Source of the DNA: Chachezhania sediminis
GTDB lineage: Bacteria > Pseudomonadota > Alphaproteobacteria > Rhodobacterales > Rhodobacteraceae
Length of the DNA stretch: 64,000 bases
Direction of reading: 5' to 3'
Assembly: GCF_009765275.1 (NCBI RefSeq)
Contig: NZ_VOPH01000008.1
Location: forward strand, 124,001-188,000
A program made the translations under genes and the position numbers. Below the pieces are notes generated by a model. That model was not told the origin of the DNA, made no database searches, and saw only the letters and a program-made list of their open reading frames with translations. This document shows, one piece after another, positions 24,371 through 32,771 of this stretch. Each line of letters begins with the position of its first letter. The first letter of the stretch is position 1.

Positions 24371-25311
24371 CCCGCTTCTGGACACGGGATTTCCTGATTG
24401 CGCTGGGGCTTTGCGTTCTTCTGCTGGCAGCCCCCCTGGTGACCCGGAATGAATCCGTCTTCTTCCTTCTGTCGCTGATCGTCATCTGGTCGATCTTCGC
24501 GCTGGCCTTCGACTTCTGTTTCGGGCGCGGGGGGATCCTGTCCTTCGGACATGCCGCGTTCTTTGCACTCGGCGCTTATGGCTATACCTGGGCCACGATG
24601 GATCTTGGCCTGGGCTTTGGTGCAGGGCTGGCGATGGCGATCCTGTGCGGCGCCGTCTTCGCGGTGATCGTGGGGCTGGTGGGCCAGCGGGTGACCGGGC
24701 TTTACTTCGCGCTGCTGACGCTGATGCTGGCGCAGCTTCTGGCGATCATCATGGTCACCCGGCTGCGCCGCTTCACCGGCGGCGACGACGGGATTGCAGG
24801 CGTCCCGCGGCCGATGTTCGGCGGGATCGATTTCTTCGAAACGGTGAACTTCTTCTGGCTGATCGCGGCGATCCTGCTGGCGGTTGTCGTCACGATGCAT
24901 GTTCTGAACCGCTCTCCCCTTGGGCAGGCCATCGCCGGCCTGAAACAGAACGAGGAACGCGCCCGCCAGATCGGCTTCAACACCGCCCGGCTGCGGCTGG
25001 CAGTCCTGTCGATCTCGGGCGCCTATTCGGGGCTTGCCGGGGCGCTTCTGGGCGCGCTGCTGATGTATGTCAGCCCGCAGCTCCTCAGCTGGAAGGTCTC
25101 GGGCGATGTACTGATCATGGCTCTTCTGGGCGGCACCGGCACACTGGCCGGTCCGATCCTGGGCGTCACGCTCTTCGAACTGCTGAAGGAGGTCCTGTCG
25201 AGCTATACCGAGTACTGGTACGGCATCCTGGGCATCACCTTCATCCTGTGCACGATCTTCCTGCCGAAAGGCGTGGTGAGCCTGCTTCTGGGACGGGACA
25301 AGTCGCGATGA
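24367..25311 (+). CDS. ABC transporter permease, LivM type
   Basis: A 314-residue permease. The family marker GRGGILSFGHAAFFALGAYG is in the first third. The later RSPLGQAIAGLKQNEERARQ and LLGGTGTLAGPILGVTLFEL segments include the coupling-helix region. Its ATG sits in an ATGA overlap with the preceding permease stop, and its own stop overlaps the ATPase start. It is a complete, normal-length LivM homologue. Confidence 0.92.
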   Translation: MTRFWTRDFLIALGLCVLLLAAPLVTRNESVFFLLSLIVIWSIFALAFDFCFGRGGILSFGHAAFFALGAYGYTWATMDLGLGFGAGLAMAILCGAVFAVIVGLVGQRVTGLYFALLTLMLAQLLAIIMVTRLRRFTGGDDGIAGVPRPMFGGIDFFETVNFFWLIAAILLAVVVTMHVLNRSPLGQAIAGLKQNEERARQIGFNTARLRLAVLSISGAYSGLAGALLGALLMYVSPQLLSWKVSGDVLIMALLGGTGTLAGPILGVTLFELLKEVLSSYTEYWYGILGITFILCTIFLPKGVVSLLLGRDKSR

Positions 25312-26069
25312 CCACTTCGACCGCCATTTCCTGCGCCGGCGTATCGGTGTTCTTCGACGACTTCCGGGCGCTGAACAAGGTCTCCATCGATGTGAAAGCG
25401 GGGCAGGTCGTTGCCCTGATCGGCCCGAACGGTGCCGGCAAGACGACGCTGCTGAACGCGCTCAGCGGGCGGCTGCCCCAGACCACCGGGCGGATCATGC
25501 TGGGCGGCACCGACATCTCGCGCGTGCCGGTCCACCGGCGGGCAGCGATGGGACTGGGGCGCAGTTTCCAGATCATCAACATCTTTCCCGAAATGACGGT
25601 GCGCGAAAACCTCCGCCTTGGGGCGCAGCCGCATAAATTCCGGTTCCAGCCGTTCTGGCGCGACGTATCCGGCTGGCGCGACCTTGACGAAAAGGCCTGC
25701 GCCGTGGCGGAGGAGGTCGAGCTGACAGATGTGCTCGATACACCTGCCGCGATGCTGAGCCACGGACGCCAGCGCGCGGTGGAACTGGGCCTGTCGCTGA
25801 TGTCGGATCCCAGCGTGCTGCTGCTCGACGAGCCGCTTGCCGGTGTCGGCCAGGCCGAGATCGATCAGACCGTCGCGCTGATCGAACGGGTTCGCCACGG
25901 ACGCACCGTGCTTCTTGTCGAACACAACATGGACGTGGTCATGAACATCTCGGACGAGATCATCGTGATGATCAACGGCGAGATCCTGATGCGTGGCACC
26001 GCGGCCGAAGTGCAGGCCGATCCGCGCGTGCGCGAGGCCTATCTGGGTTCGGGGGACCGTGATGCTTGA
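25308..26069 (+). CDS. ABC transporter ATP-binding protein, LivG type
   Basis: A 253-residue ATPase with Walker A GPNGAGKTT, a divergent signature MLSHGRQRAVELGLSLMSDP (family members often lack the strict LSGGQ), Walker B VLLLDEPLAG and the switch His in LLVEHNMDVVM. The LivG-specific C-terminal tail (GTAAEVQADPRVREAYLG) is present. The start overlaps the LivM stop. The 3' end overlaps the LivF-type gene by 8 bases. Confidence 0.93.
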   Translation: MTTSTAISCAGVSVFFDDFRALNKVSIDVKAGQVVALIGPNGAGKTTLLNALSGRLPQTTGRIMLGGTDISRVPVHRRAAMGLGRSFQIINIFPEMTVRENLRLGAQPHKFRFQPFWRDVSGWRDLDEKACAVAEEVELTDVLDTPAAMLSHGRQRAVELGLSLMSDPSVLLLDEPLAGVGQAEIDQTVALIERVRHGRTVLLVEHNMDVVMNISDEIIVMINGEILMRGTAAEVQADPRVREAYLGSGDRDA

Positions 26070-26760
26070 ACTGATCGAGGCTCAGGTCAGCTATGGCAAG
26101 GCCATAGCGCTCCACGACGTGTCGCTGGCCGTGGCGCCGTCGCAGGTGGTGGCGCTGGTGGGCCGGAACGGTGCCGGCAAAAGCACGACGCTGAAGGCGA
26201 TGATGGGGGTCCTGCCGCTGGACAGGGGCCGGCGCAGGCTCTTCGGCGAAGACGTAACCAATCGGTCGGTCGACGCTCTCAGCCGGATGGGCGTGGCCTA
26301 CGTGCCCGAGAACCGGCAGGTGTTTTCGGGCCTCACGGCGGAAGAGAACCTGGATGTCGCGGCGCTGAGCCACGCACCGGGTCCCTGGACGCGCCAGCGG
26401 GTCTATGACCTTTTTCCGCGGCTGCATGAACGCCGCACGGCGCAGGGTACGTCGCTTTCGGGCGGCGAACAGCAGATGCTGGTGATCGGGCGCGCGCTGA
26501 TGACGAACCCACGGATGCTGCTTCTGGACGAACCCACCGAAGGGCTGGCACCCGTCATCGTCGACCAGATCGTCGATGCCGTGCGCGAGATCGCGGCCAG
26601 CGGCACCGGCATCGTGTTGGTGGAACAGAACTTTCAGGTGCCCCGGCGCGTCGCACATTCCTTTGCGCTGATCGACAGCGGCCGGTTTACATGGCAGGGC
26701 GGCGCGGACCAGATCACGCACGATCTGGAAACGCTTTTGGCCGGATTTGCCGCTCACTGA
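26062..26760 (+). CDS. ABC transporter ATP-binding protein, LivF type
   Basis: A 232-residue ATPase with Walker A GRNGAGKST, signature TSLSGGEQQMLVIGRALMTN, Walker B MLLLDEPTEGLAP and the switch His replaced by Gln (VLVEQNF), which is usual in LivF proteins. The ATG at 26062 with GGGGGACC upstream gives the standard N-terminus MLELIEAQVSYGK. Last gene of the importer operon; a MarR gene follows 80 bases later on the same strand. Confidence 0.93.
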   Translation: MLELIEAQVSYGKAIALHDVSLAVAPSQVVALVGRNGAGKSTTLKAMMGVLPLDRGRRRLFGEDVTNRSVDALSRMGVAYVPENRQVFSGLTAEENLDVAALSHAPGPWTRQRVYDLFPRLHERRTAQGTSLSGGEQQMLVIGRALMTNPRMLLLDEPTEGLAPVIVDQIVDAVREIAASGTGIVLVEQNFQVPRRVAHSFALIDSGRFTWQGGADQITHDLETLLAGFAAH

Positions 26761-26840
26761 CGACCCCCGGGGCCGGCGCAGGTACTTCCGGAAAATGACC
26801 CGGTGCCACGCAGACCCTCTAGCAGCGGGAGAGCAATGAC

Positions 26841-27368
26841 GTGCCGAAACGTTGCCCCGACCCTGGCAGGGACGACCTGCCGCCCGCGTCGCGCTTGGAC
26901 GACGGTTCTCTGCCCGACACGCCGCCCGAAGACCGGCTGCCCTTGCTGGAACTGGTCGCCTTCGCACAGATGCAGCTTACCGATGCCGCCCATGGCGAGA
27001 TGACGGCGATCGGGCTGGACCGGGCGCATCACCGGGCGCTTTACTGCATCCGCTGGTATCCGGGCATCACGGTCAGGGAGCTTGGCATGCTCCTGCGGAT
27101 CTCGACCCAGGCGCTGGCCCGGATGATCCGGCCGCTTGTCAATTCTGGCCTGGTCGAGCAGCGTCTGGATGGCAGGGACAGGCGCCTGCGCCGGCACTAT
27201 CTGACAGAGACCGGCGCCAGACACCTTTCGAACTGGTCGCGTTCCCAGCATGCTTGGATCGATGCAGCGCTGGCGGGTTGTCCGCGAGCCGATCTCGACG
27301 CGTTCTGGCGGGTCATGGAACATCATGTAGACCCGCAGCACCTGCGCCGGACCGACGGCAAGACATGA
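26841..27368 (+). CDS. MarR-family transcriptional regulator (second paralogue)
   Basis: A 175-residue MarR protein of the same subfamily as the one at 21489. The shared layout is IGLDRAHHRALYCIRWYPGI, RISTQALARMIRPLVNSGLVEQ and a basic wing DGRDRRLRRHYLTETG. The start is a GTG at 26841 with CGGGAGAG upstream. It follows the ABC operon and converges with the FAH/AhpD operon. It may regulate that operon through the inverted repeat at 29053-29076, or the ABC/ligase genes, in parallel with the first MarR. Confidence 0.85.
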   Translation: MPKRCPDPGRDDLPPASRLDDGSLPDTPPEDRLPLLELVAFAQMQLTDAAHGEMTAIGLDRAHHRALYCIRWYPGITVRELGMLLRISTQALARMIRPLVNSGLVEQRLDGRDRRLRRHYLTETGARHLSNWSRSQHAWIDAALAGCPRADLDAFWRVMEHHVDPQHLRRTDGKT

Positions 27369-27377
27369 ACCGGATGG

Positions 27378-28367
27378 TCAGCCGGGCCGCACAACACGGT
27401 TCTTCAGGGTGCCGATCCCCTCGACATACAGTTCCACGACATCGCCGGGTTTCAGGAACCGCATCTGTTCGATACCGGCCCCCGTGCCCACCGTGCCCGA
27501 CCCCAGAAATTCGCCCGGGTAAAGCGTTTCGTCCCGGGAGATATGGGCGATCAGGTCTTCGAATTTCCAGTACATCGACGCAGAGGTTCCCCCGCCCCAG
27601 ATCTCGCCGTTGACGCGGGCCTCCATCTTCAAGGCATAAGGGTCGGTCAGTTCGTCCGCAGTCACCAGCCACGGACCCATGGGATTGCCCGTATCGAAGT
27701 CCTTGCCCTTGCCCGGCCCAAGGTTGCCCGGCATCTCGAGGGTCTGTTCGTCCCGCGCGCTCATGTCATTGAAGATCGTGTACCCGAAGATGAAGTCGCG
27801 TGCCCCGGTGACCGAAACGTTCTTGGCCGGCTTCTTGATATAGCAGCCGAACTCCAGCTCGAAATCCAGGGTGTTGCAATAGCCGGGCCAGATCACATCG
27901 TCATCGGTGCCGATCACGGCGAAGCGGTTGGCCTTGTAGTACAGAGGCCTCTCGTAGAACTCCTTGGGCATGAACAGGATCTGGCGCTCCTCCATCTCGC
28001 GCATGGCGGCGTCCGGATCGTCAAATAGTGCTGCACGAACCTTGCGCGCCTCGCGGAAGGCATTGATGAAGTGCTCCTCGAAACAGGCACAGTCGCGGAT
28101 CTGCGGCGGCGGCTGCAACGGTGCCTGCAGCCTGACGTCCGCCCGCCGGATGCGGGCCCTGCCCGGCGCGGTGTCGAGCACGTCGTAGGCCCGGCCTAGC
28201 GCATCGTCCCCGCCTTCGATCAGCGCCTGGAGCGAGGCGAAGGACGCGTCCGGCCGCCCGGACAGGAACTGAACCGCTGCCTGAAGGTCGACGATCGTTT
28301 CGCCGTCATCGACCACGGCGCCCAGACGGTGCCGGCTGTCGCCTGCAGTGAATGTCGCAAGTTTCAT
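27378..28367 (-). CDS. Fumarylacetoacetate hydrolase-family protein
   Basis: A 329-residue protein. The C-terminal FAH domain has metal-binding acidic residues in LDFELEFGCYIKK (Glu-x-Glu) and the conserved IFNDMSARDEQTLEMP segment. The final FLKPGDVVELYVEGIGTL is typical. The N-terminal domain starts MKLATFTAGDSRHRLGAVVD, like the two-domain catabolic hydrolases. It would hydrolyse or decarboxylate a beta-dicarbonyl or 2-oxo acid, usually late in aromatic or cyclic-acid breakdown. It is co-transcribed with the AhpD-like gene upstream (59-base gap). Confidence 0.92.
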   Translation of the reverse strand: MKLATFTAGDSRHRLGAVVDDGETIVDLQAAVQFLSGRPDASFASLQALIEGGDDALGRAYDVLDTAPGRARIRRADVRLQAPLQPPPQIRDCACFEEHFINAFREARKVRAALFDDPDAAMREMEERQILFMPKEFYERPLYYKANRFAVIGTDDDVIWPGYCNTLDFELEFGCYIKKPAKNVSVTGARDFIFGYTIFNDMSARDEQTLEMPGNLGPGKGKDFDTGNPMGPWLVTADELTDPYALKMEARVNGEIWGGGTSASMYWKFEDLIAHISRDETLYPGEFLGSGTVGTGAGIEQMRFLKPGDVVELYVEGIGTLKNRVVRPG

Positions 28368-28426
28368 GTATCGGTTTCCTCTGATCGGTCCGGGGCGGGA
28401 CGCAGCACTGCCGTTTCGGATTGCCG

Positions 28427-29026
28427 TTACGGCTGCGACGCCTCCGATACGGCGCGCATCTTCTGCAACCACGGGATTTCGGGGATGACAGCGGCCGGGA
28501 TGGGTTCGAGCGCGCTTCCGACAAGGCTGTTCCAACGGTTGAACCAACCGAACAGCGCCACGACCGCCAGAACGTCGATGATTTCCGCCTCGTCCAGAAC
28601 CGTGCGGGCCGCATCGAAAGCGACCTGCGCACCCGTCACGGGCAGAGTTCCGCCCGCCCGTGCAAGGTGGAGCGCGGCGCGCTCCCTGTCGCTGAACAGG
28701 CTGCTGGTCGGAAAATGCTCCAGCGCCGCGATCTTTTCGGGCGCGGTTCCGGAATGAAGCAGCGCATGCGCTGCGTGGCAGGCGCTGTACAGGCAACCCG
28801 CACGGCGACTTGCTTCGCAAGCGGCCAGGAACCGCATTTCGACCGAAACCTGCGCCTCGTCCCGGGCCACCAGCTGGACCAGATCCATCAGGACCGGCAG
28901 CAGACCGGGCTTGCGCGCCAGTGTCAAAAGCGCGTTCGGGCGATACCCGAAGCTGGCGACCAGATCTTCAAGCAGGGGATCGGCAATGCGGTCGTCATCC
29001 GCTGTCAGCGGTTCCAGCTGTGGCAT
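28427..29026 (-). CDS. AhpD-like/carboxymuconolactone decarboxylase-family protein
   Basis: A 199-residue alpha-helical protein with a peroxidase-like cysteine site, RAGCLYSACHAAHALL, near residue 80: two Cys three residues apart and a following His, close to the AhpD CxxC...H arrangement. The start at 29026 has GGGAGGAGA upstream. It is the first gene of an operon with the FAH hydrolase. The biochemical role is uncertain; such proteins accompany catabolic operons either as peroxide/thiol enzymes or as uncharacterised helpers. Confidence 0.82.
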   Translation of the reverse strand: MPQLEPLTADDDRIADPLLEDLVASFGYRPNALLTLARKPGLLPVLMDLVQLVARDEAQVSVEMRFLAACEASRRAGCLYSACHAAHALLHSGTAPEKIAALEHFPTSSLFSDRERAALHLARAGGTLPVTGAQVAFDAARTVLDEAEIIDVLAVVALFGWFNRWNSLVGSALEPIPAAVIPEIPWLQKMRAVSEASQP

Positions 29027-29515
29027 CGAAGTCTCCTCCCTCGATATCCGAATATACTTCAATAAGATAAAGTATAACAATCTATTTGTATAAAAAAGTC
29101 CGGCACTCGGCCTCGAACCCGGACGCTTGGCGACTGCGCCATTATGGTGACAGGAGCAGGATCCAGTCTTCCCCCTGCCCGTTCACCAACCGTCCCGAGG
29201 TCCGGGGCGGAGAAGCAGCGTATGGCAAAGCGGTCCTGTCGGCTTCTGAAGGGCCGCAGCCAGACTGCAATCCGCGCGATCCACCGCCCGAACGGATGCC
29301 GCCGCAGGAGAAAGGGGTCTGAACCGGGGCGTTGTCGGTCGCCCGCCCCGGACCCGAACGGTGCATCGTGGCCAAGACCGCAAGCCATATGGCGCGGAAC
29401 CATATCCCGCAGGCGTCCAAGGCAGTTGGCTGACCTTCTGGCCCTGGCCAGCCATGCGCCCAGCTTCGGCCACCGGGTGGTCAGGGACCTATGCTTTTGG
29501 TCTCGCCTTCAGACT
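29027..29515. other. Intergenic region between the AhpD-like operon and TRAP set 3
   Basis: About 489 bases. The first 70 are AT-rich and hold an inverted repeat and probably the promoter of the minus-strand AhpD/FAH operon. The rest (29100-29515) is GC-rich, with frames on both strands that lack ribosome sites and resemble no protein. A sequence on the minus strand around 29100-29145 has tRNA-like pieces (TTCGAGG loop) but does not fold. Confidence 0.5.
29053..29076. promoter_or_regulatory. Inverted repeat in the AhpD/FAH promoter region
   Basis: TATACTT-N10-AAGTATA, a perfect 7-bp inverted repeat 27 bases upstream of the AhpD-like start. It shares its 7-10-7 geometry and partial consensus (TA-pyrimidine-A-S-TT) with the repeat at 21387-21410. 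Confidence 0.45.
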
Positions 29516-30826
29516 TTACATCATCGTGTCGGGCAGGAAGGTGGAAATGCCCGGCGCCAGGATCAGGATCAGCAGCACCCCAAGCTCGATCAGGATAAAG
29601 GGCAGGATACCCACGTAGACTTCGCCGATGCTGACCCTGCCATCCGAGGCGCTGACCACGGCAAAGAGGTTCAGGCCGACAGGTGGCGTGATCACGCCGA
29701 TCTCGATCATCTTGCAGAGGATGACGCCGAACCAGATCGGGTCCATCCCGTAGGCGTTGATGACCGGAAAGACGAAGGGCACCGTCATGACCAGCATCGA
29801 CAGCGGGTCGATGAACATGCCCAGCAGGAAATACATCAGCACCATGACGACGATGAAGCCGCCTGCCGACAGACCGCTGCCGGTGACCAGGTCGGTCAGG
29901 TCGGACACGAAGCCGGACAGCACCAGAAAGCGCGAGAACAAGAGGCCTGCGATGATCAGGACGAAAAGCACCGCCGTCAGTTCGGCCGTTTCCCGCATCG
30001 ACGACCATATCTGCGCGGCCGAGATCCGGCGGCGCACCAGGGCGATGGCGAGGGCGCCCGTGGCACCAAGGGCGCCGGCCGTGGTTGGCGGCGTGATCCC
30101 GGAATAGATGCCCCCCAGCACGATGAAAACCAGGACCAGCATCGGCCAGATGCCTTTCAGGCCCACGACCTTGTCGCGGAGCGACCAATGCGTTTTCGAC
30201 GGCGGGATCCAGTCGGGCCTGAGCCGGGCGATAGTCGGGATCGCGATCAGGTAGCAGCCCGCGGTCAAGAGCCCGGGCAGGATCCCGGCCATGAAAAGGC
30301 GCCCGATGCTCTGTTCTGTCAGGATGCCGAAGACGACGAAGGTCAGGGACGGCGGGATCAGGGCGGCAAAGGTTCCGGCCGCGGCGATGACGCCCGCGCT
30401 CAGGCCCTTGTGATAGCCGCGCGCGATGACTTCGGGCAATGCGATCCGGGTGAACATGGCCGCGTTCACGATGGTCGACCCGGAGATCGCCGCAAAACCG
30501 GCCGAGGCCATGGTCGTCGCCATCAGAAGCCCCCCGCGCACGCCTTCCATCCAGCGGTTCACGGCGCCGTACAGTTCGCCGATGATGCCGGAATAGGCCG
30601 CGATGGTGCCCATCAGGACGAACATCGGGATGACGGCAAAGGAGTATTCGCTGGCCACCGAATAGGGCAACGACTGGACCATCACCCACAGGAAGGTGGG
30701 GCCGCCGACCAGGAACAGCCCGACCGCACCCACGATGCCGATCGAAAAGGCGATCGGGATGCCGAAGGCCGACAAGGCGATCATGGCGCCGATGGCGCAG
30801 AAACCGGTGATCAGGGCGTCGGTCAT
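29516..30826 (-). CDS. TRAP transporter large permease (DctM family), set 3
   Basis: A 436-residue DctM protein. Hallmarks are GFAAISGSTIVNAAMFTRIALP in the first repeat and IGVITPPVGLNLFAVVSASD near the C-terminus. The start at 30826 overlaps the DctQ stop (ATGA). It completes a TRAP set whose binding-protein gene begins at 32487, divergent from a metallo-hydrolase gene. Confidence 0.93.
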   Translation of the reverse strand: MTDALITGFCAIGAMIALSAFGIPIAFSIGIVGAVGLFLVGGPTFLWVMVQSLPYSVASEYSFAVIPMFVLMGTIAAYSGIIGELYGAVNRWMEGVRGGLLMATTMASAGFAAISGSTIVNAAMFTRIALPEVIARGYHKGLSAGVIAAAGTFAALIPPSLTFVVFGILTEQSIGRLFMAGILPGLLTAGCYLIAIPTIARLRPDWIPPSKTHWSLRDKVVGLKGIWPMLVLVFIVLGGIYSGITPPTTAGALGATGALAIALVRRRISAAQIWSSMRETAELTAVLFVLIIAGLLFSRFLVLSGFVSDLTDLVTGSGLSAGGFIVVMVLMYFLLGMFIDPLSMLVMTVPFVFPVINAYGMDPIWFGVILCKMIEIGVITPPVGLNLFAVVSASDGRVSIGEVYVGILPFILIELGVLLILILAPGISTFLPDTMM

Positions 30827-31356
30827 GCCATGCCTCCGGCATCGTGCGCGGAGATGGTAGGCTCGGATCCGGCCAGGATGTGCAGCAGCTGCCTGAAGGC
30901 CTCCAGGGTGGCAACGGCGCAGCCAAGCGCCAGCAGGAACTTGCCCGGATAAAGCGCGATCGGCGTGGCACCCGAGGCATGTTCGTCGATCTGCCAGCTG
31001 TGCAGCGCTTCGGCCATGCCGAACCAGGCGATGGCCCCGAAAAAGGCCATGGCCGCCAACCGGGAACAGATCATCGACAATCGGCGCAGCCAGCCGGTGA
31101 ACCGTCCCGACAAGATGTCGACCGTGATGTGCGACCCCTTCATCTGTGCTGCCGCCAGCCCGGTGAAGACCACGATCACCAGCGCCACTTCGGAGATCTC
31201 CAGTGCGCTTGGCACCGGGCGGCCAAGGACCGAGGTGCCGATGACGTCGGCTGTGCCGATCACGGCCATCAGCGCGATGAAAACGGCCGCGATGGCCAGC
31301 GCCGCATAGCACAACCAGCGAATCGCGGTGTCGGCGGATGTCAGTATCAGGCGCAT
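30823..31356 (-). CDS. TRAP transporter small permease (DctQ family), set 3
   Basis: A 177-residue protein with four membrane segments. The DctQ core is PSALEISEVALVIVVFTGLA followed by QMKGSHITVDIL, matching the family's conserved glutamate and H-I-x-V/I-D segment. CGGGAGGACCC precedes the ATG. The gene lies 78 bases after dctP, a gap containing a strong hairpin. Confidence 0.92.
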   Translation of the reverse strand: MRLILTSADTAIRWLCYAALAIAAVFIALMAVIGTADVIGTSVLGRPVPSALEISEVALVIVVFTGLAAAQMKGSHITVDILSGRFTGWLRRLSMICSRLAAMAFFGAIAWFGMAEALHSWQIDEHASGATPIALYPGKFLLALGCAVATLEAFRQLLHILAGSEPTISAHDAGGMA

Positions 31357-31386
31357 GGGTCCTCCCGACGCGTGGGTCGATCTATG

Positions 31387-31417
31387 GGACGGACCGGCCG
31401 CGACAGCAGGTCCGTCC
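31387..31417 (-). promoter_or_regulatory. Intercistronic hairpin between TRAP dctP and dctQ, set 3
   Basis: A perfect 9-bp stem, GGACGGACC (31387-31395) with GGTCCGTCC (31409-31417), and a 13-base loop. It sits between the dctP stop and the dctQ start with no U-run. Same position as the hairpins in TRAP sets 1 and 4. Confidence 0.55.
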
Positions 31418-31434
31418 GGGGCTTCTGCCCAGGC

Positions 31435-32487
31435 TCACTCGGTCTTGGCGAGCGACTGGTACTTGGCCATCAGGGCGTCGGCATAGGACTTGCCCTCGGC
31501 CCCCAGCCCGCGCTCCTCCATGGACGCGAGCCACAGAGCCACCATGTCCGGCACAGCGGCGTGCAAGGCTTCGGGGTCGTCAAAGGTCACCATCTCGGCG
31601 CCGGCCTCCAGCATCGCGGCCTTGGCACGCGCGCCGTCGGCTTCCATCTGGTCGTTCCACCACAGGGTCTGCTTCTTGCCTTCCTCGACCAACAAGGCCT
31701 GGGTGTCGGGTGTCAGCGCATTGAACTTGGCCAGGTTCATGCTGTCGGAATAGGCCACGATCCCGCCCATCGGCACGTCGACGATGTACTTCGCCACCTC
31801 GTGCAACTTGTACGCCTCCATGTCCGGGAAGGACGAATAGGTGCAGTCCAGCGAACCGCGCTTCATCGCCTCGTAGGCGTCCGACACGATGACGTTGACG
31901 GGGGTGGCGCCCAAGGCTTCCACCAGTTTCGGGATGTAGTTACCGAAGGACTTTATCTTAAGCCCCTTGAAATCTTCCATCGTCTTCACCGGGCTGGTGC
32001 ATAGGAAATAGAAATTGCCCAGTGCCCGGAAGATCAGCGGCTTGATATTGTTTTCTTCATATTCAGCCACCTGTTCCGGATTGCTTGCACTGACGTCCAT
32101 AAGTGCGACTGTTGCGGCTGCCGGGTCGAAAAAGGTATGCGGAATTGCATTCGTCATTGAATAGAGCGGCAGCTGGGTAATGAAATAGCCCGGAACGATA
32201 TCAGAGATATCGACAGCCCCTTTCGAAACGAGGTCCAGCGCTTCCTTCATGCCACCCAGAGATCCGCCCCAGAACATCTGGACCTTGACCTTTCCGTCCG
32301 TGGCCTTTTCGACGTCCTCGTTGAAATTGGTCGTGGTGACAACCATCGGATACGTCTGCGGCAGCCCCGACGCATGGCGCAAGGTCACCTTGGAATAGTC
32401 CTGTGCAACAGCAGATTGCATGGATGTGGCAGCCAGCAGAACCCCCGCAAGGGCGCTGGCGATACGGGTCTGTGTCGTGCGGTTCAT
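31435..32487 (-). CDS. TRAP transporter periplasmic binding protein (DctP family), set 3
   Basis: A 350-residue secreted protein. The signal peptide MNRTTQTRIASALAGVLLAA ends near AVA-QD. The mature part includes GGSLGGMKEALDLVSKGAVD and MEDFKGLKIKSFGNYIPKLV, matching DctP. In the latter the usual Arg of the carboxylate-binding segment appears as Lys/Ser context, so the ligand may not be a simple monocarboxylate (inference). The ATG at 32487 was chosen over the extended frame to 32547. It is divergent from the metallo-hydrolase gene across 284 bases. Confidence 0.9.
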   Translation of the reverse strand: MNRTTQTRIASALAGVLLAATSMQSAVAQDYSKVTLRHASGLPQTYPMVVTTTNFNEDVEKATDGKVKVQMFWGGSLGGMKEALDLVSKGAVDISDIVPGYFITQLPLYSMTNAIPHTFFDPAAATVALMDVSASNPEQVAEYEENNIKPLIFRALGNFYFLCTSPVKTMEDFKGLKIKSFGNYIPKLVEALGATPVNVIVSDAYEAMKRGSLDCTYSSFPDMEAYKLHEVAKYIVDVPMGGIVAYSDSMNLAKFNALTPDTQALLVEEGKKQTLWWNDQMEADGARAKAAMLEAGAEMVTFDDPEALHAAVPDMVALWLASMEERGLGAEGKSYADALMAKYQSLAKTE

Positions 32488-32771
32488 GTGATGTCCTCCC
32501 TGAACGTTTCCGTGATCTGCAGCGCCGGATTGCGATGTCCAGGCCACCCGGACGCTGCGTTTCGCCTGTCACTGGACAGGCGCGAATTGAAGACAGGTAT
32601 CCGTATCCCGCCGAATGCTCGACGGAATCTCATAGTCGTTATTTTTTTCTTTTATTTGATATCGTATGCCGTCATATTACGACATCGTCGAAACACCCTG
32701 CGAAATGAATTAATAGATATCCGCGAAATCTCGGACTTCCTTCGGGCCAGCGGGGAATAAGGAGTGGCGAA
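32488..32771. promoter_or_regulatory. Divergent promoter region for TRAP set 3 and the metallo-hydrolase
   Basis: An AT-rich core at 32640-32720 (TTATTTTTTTCTTTTATTTG) is the likely promoter area. GAACGTTTC at 32502-32510, just upstream of dctP, contains the AACGTT core common in LacI-family operators. It resembles the sequence at 36380-36389. Confidence 0.4.

Noticed and set aside
29098-29145. tRNA-like fragment on the minus strand (GTCGCCAAGCG followed by a TTCGAGG loop)
   Set aside because: The T-stem pairs only for two bases, there is no anticodon arm between the D-like and T-like parts, and no matching acceptor strand. Neither a functional tRNA nor a clear remnant.
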